A stretch of DNA of 5,364 nucleotides from an uncultured Ruminococcus sp. (GTDB taxonomy: Bacteria; Bacillota; Clostridia; Oscillospirales; Acutalibacteraceae): assembly GCA_902783815.1 (NCBI GenBank), contig CACZSM010000231.1, positions 1-5,364 on the forward strand. The letters run 5' to 3'. The translations under genes were made by a program, and so were the position numbers. Positions 1 through 5,184 of the stretch are shown piece by piece. The number at the start of each line of letters is the position of its first letter. Position 1 is the stretch's first letter. The notes beneath the pieces are model-generated. The model was not told the origin of the DNA. It saw only the letters and a list, made by a program, of their open reading frames with translations, and searched no databases.

Positions 1-25
1 GTTTTTTAGTCAGTTTCATACTTCC

Positions 26-54
26 ATTATACAGCTTTCATGCCGATTTGTAAA
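26..54 (-). promoter_or_regulatory. Near-consensus sigma-A promoter pointing out of the left edge
   Basis: The minus strand has TTTACA (49-54), a 17-base spacer and a perfect TATAAT (26-31). It lies in and just past the last codons of the NUDIX frame and would start transcription near position 19, heading left. The gene it serves is outside the window. An ATG at 17-19 opens a frame MKLTKK to the edge, but only six codons are visible. Confidence 0.65.
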
Positions 55-361
55 TATTTATGTTAACACGCTCTATTTCATGGCAATCCATGTTTTTAAG
101 GGAGCCTCTGTTATCGTTAAAAAAATTCTCATGAATTACTGCAAGATGATCCACTTCATATTCGACACCTGTTTCTTCAAAAACCTCTCTTTTTACTGCA
201 TCCTCAGCTATTTCTCCCATGTGTACTGCTCCACCTATAGAATAGAAATAATCGTCTATTTCATTTTTGGCGAACAAAACACATCCTTCTTCTACAATAA
301 TTGCAGCTGCACGATATCTGAACCACTTGCCATCATTTGTAAAACAACAATTATATTCCAT
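38..361 (-). CDS. NUDIX hydrolase, apparently truncated at the C-terminus
   Basis: This 107-residue protein carries a perfect NUDIX box, GAVHMGEIAEDAVKREVFEETGV (GX5EX7REUXEEXGU) at about residues 44-66, with the catalytic Arg-Glu and Glu-Glu pairs present. NUDIX enzymes hydrolyse nucleoside diphosphates linked to another moiety, often as house-cleaning enzymes; the substrate here cannot be read. The N-terminal part (MEYNCCFTNDGKWFRYRAAA) matches my recollection of a clostridial NUDIX group of about 150 residues. In that group the NMDCHEI block is followed by a hydrophobic strand and a further 45 or so residues; here the frame instead continues ERVNINIYKSA and stops. Neither other frame past the break restores the expected strand, so a deletion or recombination is more likely than a point frameshift. 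Loss of the final strands may make it non-functional. It has its own promoter and ribosome binding site and is separate from the Fe-S operon. Confidence 0.8.
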   Translation of the reverse strand: MEYNCCFTNDGKWFRYRAAAIIVEEGCVLFAKNEIDDYFYSIGGAVHMGEIAEDAVKREVFEETGVEYEVDHLAVIHENFFNDNRGSLKNMDCHEIERVNINIYKSA

Positions 362-367
362 ATTATC

Positions 368-373
368 ATCTCC
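368..373 (-). promoter_or_regulatory. Ribosome binding site of the NUDIX gene
   Basis: GGAGAT on the minus strand, whose GGAG core sits eight bases before the ATG at 359-361. It fixes the start of the NUDIX protein; the same frame stays open upstream to 646, but only by reading through the terminator. Confidence 0.65.
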
Positions 374-389
374 AAATTCGATTAGCACT

Positions 390-398
390 ATTATACCA
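390..398 (-). promoter_or_regulatory. Extended -10 promoter of the NUDIX gene
   Basis: The minus strand reads TGGTATAAT, a perfect extended -10 (TGnTATAAT), between the operon terminator and the NUDIX start. No good -35 hexamer is found 16 to 18 bases upstream, which is tolerated with an extended -10. Transcription would start near 383, giving a leader of about 20 bases that contains the ribosome binding site. Confidence 0.65.
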
Positions 399-444
399 TA
401 CAAAACACGCCCACGGCTACCCCTTTTTCGTAATTTCAAAAAGA

Positions 445-502
445 AAAGGCCCGTCAGAGCATAACACCATATCGGTGCTGTACTCTGACGGGTCCATTTT
501 TT
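445..502 (-). terminator. Strong intrinsic terminator ending the operon (possibly bidirectional)
   Basis: A perfect 10-bp inverted repeat, CCCGTCAGAG at 450-459 and CTCTGACGGG at 483-492, extends by one or two further pairs including G-U. Inside the loop a second short stem pairs CACC (465-468) with GGTG (474-477). On the minus strand the stem is followed by CCTTTTCTTTTT, a good U-run about 40 bases downstream of the exported protein's stop codon. The other strand also has a TTTTTT run right after the stem (497-502), so it could stop transcription from either side, although no plus-strand gene is seen. Confidence 0.9.
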
Positions 503-540
503 AAGCTTATACAATTCTATATAAAAACTTATTCGTCTTA

Positions 541-1119
541 TTACATATACATCTGATAATATTGGCTTTCCGCCTGACTTGCCTTTCTTGCACCATTCAT
601 ACATCTCGGAGAAAGCAGCGTACAGTTGTGTCTGCATCCGCTGCACCTCAGCCCCCGGAGAAATTCATCAAGCGTAGGCTTATCTTCAACGATCTCGTCT
701 TCACTTTCTTCCTCTATCTCTTCTTCGTATTGCTGTTCGTCATCATATTCCTGAATTAACTCTTCCGGCAGTTTGGTACTGTCCTCCGGTACAGCGCTAT
801 CATGAATTTTTATTTCACTTTCTTCTTTCGACTCAGACAAAACAGTATCATCTATGCTTTCACTGCTTTCTTCCTTATCAACAGCAGATATATCATTTTC
901 AGCGGCTATGTCTGAGCTTTCAGTATTGCTGCTCTCAGATGGGATCTTCACCTCTGATGACAAAGAGACTTTTTCAGATGATGATTCTTCTGTCTGTATG
1001 CTTTCAGATACGGCAATAATATCATCATTATCCGGAACCATAGTTGAGCTTGCAACACTGTAGGAAATACACAAAGCTGCATAAACACACAGAAAAGCTG
1101 TAATACTCTTTTTTCTCAT
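541..1119 (-). CDS. Exported acidic Ser/Glu-rich protein with a C-terminal CxxCx3Cx6C motif (unrecognised)
   Basis: I do not recognise a named family. The 192-residue protein begins with a signal-peptide-like MRKKSITAFLCVYAALC stretch, with a possible cleavage after SVA (residue 23). No clear lipobox is seen, so a free or membrane-anchored form is possible. Residues 24 to about 145 are a low-complexity acidic linker, first Ser/Glu-rich and then Glu/Asp-rich, with no cysteine. The C-terminal domain (about 146-192) holds LRCSGCRHNCTLLSPRC with Cys159, 162, 166 and 173, followed by a short helix-like tail ending in QYYQMYM. The spacing could bind a metal or an Fe-S cluster, or form two disulfides. 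The start at 1117-1119 is preferred because AAAGGAGG lies 10 bases upstream and the ATG overlaps the stop of the membrane protein (ATGA); the longer frame upstream to 1194 would overlap that gene and lacks a site. As the last gene of the operon next to the DsbD-like carrier, it may be the outside electron acceptor (inference). Confidence 0.85.
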   Translation of the reverse strand: MRKKSITAFLCVYAALCISYSVASSTMVPDNDDIIAVSESIQTEESSSEKVSLSSEVKIPSESSNTESSDIAAENDISAVDKEESSESIDDTVLSESKEESEIKIHDSAVPEDSTKLPEELIQEYDDEQQYEEEIEEESEDEIVEDKPTLDEFLRGLRCSGCRHNCTLLSPRCMNGARKASQAESQYYQMYM

Positions 1120-1817
1120 AATATCACTACCTCCTTTATCAGGCTGACAGAAAACAGGACAATAAGCAAAGCATAGCAAGCAAGTCTGAACCATGTAAGA
1201 TATTGCGGTATTTCCTTATACATTTTTCCTGCAAGCACTCCGGAAACAAGCAGCATAAAAAGCATCGGTGAGATCGTGCTTGCAAGCGCAAAAACAGCGC
1301 CAAGCATAGCAGCATATCCGAGCGGAAGTGATGCTGCATATCCTGTCATTAAAACAAGCGGAGCACAAGGACTCAGACCGTAGCTTATTCCCATACCAAG
1401 CAGCGCCGCATGATTTGATTTTCTGTACTCTGACTTTTTCGGTTGCTCCTTGCATCCGCTGCAGCTTTTACAGCTTTTATGTCCGGTTCGTTCCCTTATC
1501 CAGCCTATAAGCATCCATATACCCATGGCGAGCATAAATATATCAACGATAAGAGCAGCCCTTATCCCAAATACATTTCCGCCTTCATCAATAATATTAC
1601 TTCCAACTATTGAAGCAATACAGCAAAGTGAAACAACCGCAATTAGTTTTCCTGAAAAGAAATCAAAGAAGCCTATAAACGACTGCTTAATGCTTTTCAT
1701 ATGAGTAGTAAGATAGCCGTACAGGGCTGCGCTTATGCCTGAACCGCAGCAGGTACCGCAGCCCACTCCTACCGAAGCGGCAGCCGTAAGACTTTCGAGA
1801 AATACAGCAAGTGTCAC
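1116..1817 (-). CDS. CcdA/DsbD-like (cytochrome c biogenesis / TauE-SafE-type annotated) six-helix membrane protein with a cytoplasmic CxxCxxC loop
   Basis: This 233-residue membrane protein has about six helices (roughly residues 2-30, 48-76, 86-107, 136-162, 164-196, 208-232). GLSPCAPL with Cys151 at the start of helix 4 resembles the SPC-x-x-PL motif of DsbD/CcdA, and CGTCCG (Cys20, 23, 24) lies in helix 1. In DsbD one redox Cys in helix 1 and one in helix 4 form the disulfide that moves electrons across the membrane, so Cys20-24 and Cys151 are candidate equivalents. The loop between helices 3 and 4 is rich in Lys/Arg, hence probably cytoplasmic, and holds HKSCKSCSGC (Cys116, 119, 122). 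A Cys65-Cys66 pair lies in helix 2. The start is GTG (1815-1817) with a GAGGG site seven bases upstream. It begins four bases after the activase stop and overlaps the next gene by ATGA. Likely role: moving reducing equivalents outward to the exported cysteine protein (inference). Automatic pipelines may call it a sulfite exporter; I prefer a redox role because of the cysteines. Confidence 0.75.
   Translation of the reverse strand: MTLAVFLESLTAAASVGVGCGTCCGSGISAALYGYLTTHMKSIKQSFIGFFDFFSGKLIAVVSLCCIASIVGSNIIDEGGNVFGIRAALIVDIFMLAMGIWMLIGWIRERTGHKSCKSCSGCKEQPKKSEYRKSNHAALLGMGISYGLSPCAPLVLMTGYAASLPLGYAAMLGAVFALASTISPMLFMLLVSGVLAGKMYKEIPQYLTWFRLACYALLIVLFSVSLIKEVVIL
1130..1137 (-). promoter_or_regulatory. 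Ribosome binding site deciding the start of the exported cysteine protein
   Basis: The minus strand reads AAAGGAGG, 10 bases before the ATG at 1117-1119. It settles the choice of this start over an in-frame ATG at 1192-1194, which lies deep in the preceding gene and would destroy the N-terminal signal peptide. Confidence 0.75.
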
Positions 1818-1821
1818 TTCA

Positions 1822-2607
1822 TCACCCTCTTTCGCTTGCTATCAGTGCCACGCCGATAGCCCCGTTGAACTGTGGGTATCGCGCAACATATACATCTCTC
1901 ATAAGCTCCTCCTCAAAGGCCCGGTGCAGACCTATATTCAAGGCTCCTCCGCCTGTCATAAGGATATCTCCGCCCTTCTCGGATTTTTTCATCATCTTTA
2001 TAATTCTTTTAGCCATTGACTGGTGCATACCTGCAAGGATATCACAGCGGTCGTATTTTCTTGCCACAAGTGATATTACCTCGGACTGCGCAAATACAAC
2101 GCAAGTGCTATTGATATCACAGGGATTTTTAGCTTGTAGGGAAAGTGTTCCCACATTGTCAATAGTCGTTTCAAGTATCTGCGCTATGACCTCCATGAAT
2201 TTTCCTGTACCTGCGGCGCATTTGTCGTTCATGCTGAAATTCTTGACACCATAGTTACCATCAAGATAAATTATCTTTGAATCCTGTCCGCCTATATCGA
2301 TTATCATGCCGGGGCGGTATTCCTTTGGCGCGGTAAGACGAACTCCGTAGGCGTGCGCCGTAATCTCGGAAATATCATCATCCGCCACTTCAAGCACCTT
2401 CCGGCTGTAGCCTGTCGCCATAATATAACCGATATCAGACGGTTTCAGCGAATTTCTTATACATAATTCATTTGCTATTTTTCGGGCTGTACCGTCATTG
2501 TCAATACCCGTATTTCTTACCATTGTATCAATAACTCTGCCGTTTCCGATAAGCGCCGCCTTCAGATAGGTAGAACCTCCGTCAAGACCTATATAATATT
2601 TTGCCAT
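1822..2607 (-). CDS. ATP-dependent activase/reductase of the BadF/BadG/BcrA/BcrD (HgdC) family
   Basis: This 261-residue protein of the ASKHA fold should be a homodimer that bridges one 4Fe-4S cluster and uses ATP hydrolysis to push an electron into the dehydratase-family partner. The phosphate-1 loop GLDGGSTYLKAAL spans residues 7-19, ATGYSR is at 64-69, the DIGGQDSK phosphate-2 motif at 104-111, and GGGALN at 219-224. The two cluster cysteines are in NDKCAAGTGKF (Cys130) and STCVVFAQSE (Cys169), matching the two Cys of HgdC. The end YPQFNGAIGVAL is also typical. Length is standard for single-domain activases. One small deviation is EITAHAYG at 81-88, where HgdC-type proteins often have a cysteine in place of Ala84. 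The start has a textbook AGGAGG (2615-2620) at seven bases, overlapping the upstream stop. Adjacent position right after the dehydratase-like gene matches the usual gene pair. Its electron donor would be a ferredoxin; the NapH-like protein of the same operon is a candidate by inference. Confidence 0.94.
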   Translation of the reverse strand: MAKYYIGLDGGSTYLKAALIGNGRVIDTMVRNTGIDNDGTARKIANELCIRNSLKPSDIGYIMATGYSRKVLEVADDDISEITAHAYGVRLTAPKEYRPGMIIDIGGQDSKIIYLDGNYGVKNFSMNDKCAAGTGKFMEVIAQILETTIDNVGTLSLQAKNPCDINSTCVVFAQSEVISLVARKYDRCDILAGMHQSMAKRIIKMMKKSEKGGDILMTGGGALNIGLHRAFEEELMRDVYVARYPQFNGAIGVALIASERG

Positions 2608-2614
2608 TGTATTT

Positions 2615-2620
2615 CCTCCT
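2615..2620 (-). promoter_or_regulatory. Ribosome binding site of the activase gene, overlapping the upstream stop
   Basis: AGGAGG on the minus strand, seven bases before the ATG at 2605-2607. It shares one base with the TGA of the dehydratase-like gene (2620-2622), which fits coordinated translation of the enzyme and its activase. Confidence 0.75.
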
Positions 2621-3927
2621 CAGAAGTTTTTTCGTACAGCCTTATTTTTTTCAGGCTCCTGTCTGAGCTTTATTAACTCAATAAATGCTTCTATGCGTAT
2701 TCGCAGCTGTTCGATATCCTCTTCGTTGTAGTCACTTTCAAGTCTGATAACAGGTATGCCGAGCTTTCCTAATTCGTCCTCAATACGCTTATATTCAAAA
2801 TCATAAACCAGACATCCTCGCAATACATGATAGATAACTCCCTGTATCTGGTTTTCCTTGATAAGCTGCTTTATGCGATATATCCTCTGTGAATTATCCG
2901 CAAATGTCGGACAGGGACATGGACGAAGGGCACGGTTCGCAAGAGCATTTATCATTCCGTCAAAGCTATTGTCAGTGATCACGGCAGGATCCCACATTCC
3001 CCGTTCTCCCATACAAGTTTCATCTCCTGCAACTATACCTCCGTTTTCCTCAATAAGCAGCGGTATCTTTATATTCGGAAAAACTATGGGCGATCCTGTC
3101 AGAAGTATTCTTGGCAGCTTTTTTGATGTCACAGTTTTCTTTTCGGCTATCCTCTTTTTAAGAGTTTCATTTACACTGTGGAGCGCTCTTCCCCATTCCC
3201 CTGCTGTCATATACGAAGCGGCATTAAGTATAGCCATAGCATGACTTCCTCTTATCAGATATGGCATTTGCTTTTTTAGTCTGATAAATTCCGAAAGCTC
3301 ATACTGCGCATAACCGACTATACGAAAGGCATCTGAAAGACTTTCATATGTAATACGGTTTCCCGTTATATTCTCTAATCTTTCCATAAGCTCATAAAGC
3401 TGTCTTGTAAATTCCTCAATATCATCGTCATTTCGTGTAGCCGGAATATGCAGAGTCATGACTTCGCACCTATCCGAAAGCATACCAGCGATCTTCTTTT
3501 TGCAGTCACAGGTTATCGGAACTATCATCATTGAGCAGTCCTCATAAACAGGCATAAGTCCGGTCTGTTTGAAGCCTGCCACAGCCTTGACAAGAGGACA
3601 GGCATCTCTCGGCGCTATATCATCACCAATAGAAAACGCAGTATAGTTTCCGCTGCATAGCTTTACTGGCATGGCTCCGGCAGCATAAATAAGCTCTGGC
3701 GGCGTCATAACACAATATGTACCGATCGTATGCCGGTATGCTCCGCTTTTTACATAATCCATATCAACATAAATGCGTTCAAGTGTATTATAAAAGGGTT
3801 CAATACCCTCCGGCGCACCTGAAAGCTCTTTCATTCGTCGGAGATATTTTGCCGCTGTCTGAGTTTCCTTATTTATAAAGCGCCTGTCCTGTCTTTGCCT
3901 GAGCGTTTCAGTCCTTTTTGTAAACAT
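2620..3927 (-). CDS. 2-hydroxyacyl-CoA dehydratase D-component family protein (HgdB/BcrB-like; candidate double-cubane-cluster protein)
   Basis: This 435-residue cytoplasmic Fe-S protein belongs to the family of dehydratase D-components, benzoyl-CoA reductase subunits and double-cubane cluster proteins, which perform reductions or dehydrations at very low potential after ATP-driven electron injection by an activase. Visible family blocks are GTYCVMTPPELIYAAGAMPV near residues 69-88 (Cys72, then Cys91), PRDACPLVKA (Cys110), Cys131, PITCDCKKK (Cys140 and Cys142), GDETCMGERG (Cys305), RPCPCP (Cys337, Cys339), RGCLVYDFE (Cys372) and the C-terminal RLESDY...RIEAF block. Length is normal for the family. 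The ATG is supported by a GAGG site seven bases upstream. It is followed after 12 bases by its activase gene. No substrate-pathway gene is nearby, and the cysteine count (11) exceeds the few ligands a single 4Fe-4S needs, so a DCCP-like [8Fe-9S] reductase is as plausible as a true dehydratase. E. coli YjiM is a comparable orphan. Family assignment is firm; the reaction is unknown. Confidence 0.9.
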   Translation of the reverse strand: MFTKRTETLRQRQDRRFINKETQTAAKYLRRMKELSGAPEGIEPFYNTLERIYVDMDYVKSGAYRHTIGTYCVMTPPELIYAAGAMPVKLCSGNYTAFSIGDDIAPRDACPLVKAVAGFKQTGLMPVYEDCSMMIVPITCDCKKKIAGMLSDRCEVMTLHIPATRNDDDIEEFTRQLYELMERLENITGNRITYESLSDAFRIVGYAQYELSEFIRLKKQMPYLIRGSHAMAILNAASYMTAGEWGRALHSVNETLKKRIAEKKTVTSKKLPRILLTGSPIVFPNIKIPLLIEENGGIVAGDETCMGERGMWDPAVITDNSFDGMINALANRALRPCPCPTFADNSQRIYRIKQLIKENQIQGVIYHVLRGCLVYDFEYKRIEDELGKLGIPVIRLESDYNEEDIEQLRIRIEAFIELIKLRQEPEKNKAVRKNF

Positions 3928-3945
3928 AATAATTCCTCACTTCAT

Positions 3946-3959
3946 GCGGAACACTCCGC
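3946..3959 (-). other. Small hairpin in the 72-base intergenic leader before the second dehydratase-like gene
   Basis: The only notable gap in the operon, 3928-3999, is very AT-rich near the NapH-like stop codon and then carries a perfect 5-bp inverted repeat with a 4-base loop (GCGGA GTGT TCCGC on the minus strand). No U-run follows it, so it is not a terminator. It could be an mRNA processing or stability element, or chance. A GAGG ribosome binding site seven bases before the ATG at 3925-3927 lies just downstream. The AT-rich part has TATATT/TATTAT strings but no convincing -35, so I do not call an internal promoter. Confidence 0.4.
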
Positions 3960-3999
3960 TTTCATAATAATATAAAATGAATATTTAAATTACTATTTC

Positions 4000-5184
4000 C
4001 TACAAATCTGATAAATGTTCCGGCAGTTTGTCAGTGCCTGACATTATCTTTTTCCTCGAAGATGTATATATTTTCTTTCCTGCAAATGTCAGCGACAGAG
4101 CATTGTCCTCCGGACAGCAACGCACACATTCTCCGCACATGATACAATTCGCATGAGTAACATCTGTTTTTTCTCTTTCGGTATATATCATCTTTATCCC
4201 CATAGGACAGGCTTCATAGCAAGCTCCACATTCTGTGCATGAATGGCAGTCTTTTTTAATACGGAAAAGAGATATCTTATGGAAAAATCCCATGATCGTC
4301 CCAAGAGGACATACCGTACAAAAAGCCCTGCGCTTAAAAAAGCTGCCCATCAGCACCAGAACCATTAAAAATCCGCTGACATAAAGACTTGTACTCATTC
4401 CTGCAAGTATCGGCGATACGGCTACCGCAGGACAAAAGTTACAGAAATTTCCTCCTGCAAAGCACAGACCAATAAAAACAAGCAATATGAACCATTTTAC
4501 CGGAGTGATCGCATTATACATTTTTTCATTCATTTTGATTCCTTCGGTATTTGTCCTTCTGCGCAGTCTGTCCATTATATCCTGTATCAGTCCCACAGGA
4601 CAGATAAAGCCGCATATCACCCTACCCAATACAAAAATAAATCCTAATGTACTTATAAAAAACAACAGTATGCTCCCTATCGGCAATTCAAAAAGCTCGT
4701 TCAGGTGTGAAAGATAATAGCAGCTTGAATTGGTCATTTCCTCTGTATTCCACGGACATGAAAGCACAGGTATGCTCAGGCTCGATATTCCCATACCAAA
4801 TATCAGACCGCCCCATATCAATATAATTGCCGATACTATCATAACGACCCAGCGTATTATCATAAAAGCAGCCGTCTTTTGTTTCGGAGCCTTGCCCCTT
4901 GTTCTGCCTGTCCGTACATCTGCAAATCTTCTGTAATTCTTATCGCTCTTGGCAAGCATACGCCTTAAAAGTACGATCAATACTATTCCCACCGCCGAAA
5001 GTCCGATAATGATAAACAGTGGGACAAGTGTTTTCAGATATCCGACCGAAAACAGCTTTTCAATACTTGTACTAAAATTATTTGTGTCAAAAACATAAAA
5101 CGGAAACAGCCATGCAAAATATGCAAGCGCTCCTATACCTATACAAACAAGAGTTGTAATAATAATCCTTTTCTTTGATCTCAT
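4000..5184 (-). CDS. NapH-like membrane-bound 4Fe-4S polyferredoxin
   Basis: This 394-residue integral membrane iron-sulfur protein probably passes electrons between the membrane and cytoplasmic redox partners, as NapH, RnfB-like and CcoG-like proteins do. Hydrophobic segments lie near residues 7-30, 52-74, 107-133, 170-190, 229-245 and 265-282. The family signature GRVICGFICPVGLIQDI has Cys191 and Cys195. A second membrane-proximal pair is at RRAFCTVCPLG (Cys289, Cys292). Two classical CxxCxxCxxxCP 4Fe-4S motifs follow: Cys316/319/322/326 and Cys347/350/353/357. Extra cysteines sit at 143, 155, 248, 251, 313 and 356; the NFCNFCP pair (248, 251) is unexplained. The ATG overlaps the stop of the upstream dehydratase-like gene. 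An AAGGAGGG site at 5198-5205 lies rather far upstream (about 14 bases), so coupled re-initiation probably matters. It lies between two dehydratase paralogues, which suggests it serves as their electron donor or acceptor; this is inference. The exact partner and direction of electron flow cannot be read from the sequence. Confidence 0.9.
   Translation of the reverse strand: MRSKKRIIITTLVCIGIGALAYFAWLFPFYVFDTNNFSTSIEKLFSVGYLKTLVPLFIIIGLSAVGIVLIVLLRRMLAKSDKNYRRFADVRTGRTRGKAPKQKTAAFMIIRWVVMIVSAIILIWGGLIFGMGISSLSIPVLSCPWNTEEMTNSSCYYLSHLNELFELPIGSILLFFISTLGFIFVLGRVICGFICPVGLIQDIMDRLRRRTNTEGIKMNEKMYNAITPVKWFILLVFIGLCFAGGNFCNFCPAVAVSPILAGMSTSLYVSGFLMVLVLMGSFFKRRAFCTVCPLGTIMGFFHKISLFRIKKDCHSCTECGACYEACPMGIKMIYTEREKTDVTHANCIMCGECVRCCPEDNALSLTFAGKKIYTSSRKKIMSGTDKLPEHLSDL

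Noticed and set aside
80..464. Plus-strand frames opposite the NUDIX gene and its promoter
   Set aside because: They have no family motifs or convincing ribosome binding sites and lie antisense to a clear NUDIX box.
362..646. Upstream in-frame extension of the NUDIX frame starting at 646
   Set aside because: It reads through the terminator hairpin and overlaps the exported protein gene in another frame. A ribosome binding site and an extended -10 promoter place the real start at 361.
1120..1194. Longer N-terminus for the exported cysteine protein
   Set aside because: It would lie within the preceding membrane gene, has no ribosome binding site of note and would bury the signal peptide; the ATG at 1119 has AAAGGAGG upstream.
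1116..1817. Sulfite/taurine exporter function for the membrane protein
   Set aside because: The name is a frequent automatic label for this fold. The helix-1 and helix-4 cysteines, the CxxCxxC loop and the redox neighbours favour electron transfer, though export cannot be fully excluded.
1735..2254. Plus-strand frames opposite the membrane protein and activase genes
   Set aside because: Low-complexity shadow translations without motifs; the minus strand encodes clear activase signatures across the same bases.
2858..3244. Plus-strand frame of about 128 codons inside the dehydratase-family gene
   Set aside because: Shadow of a well-conserved minus-strand gene, with no supporting site or domain.
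3949..3972. Seven-codon minus-strand mini-frame (MKAECSA) in the 72-base gap
   Set aside because: No ribosome binding site in front, spans the small hairpin and has nothing to set it apart from chance.
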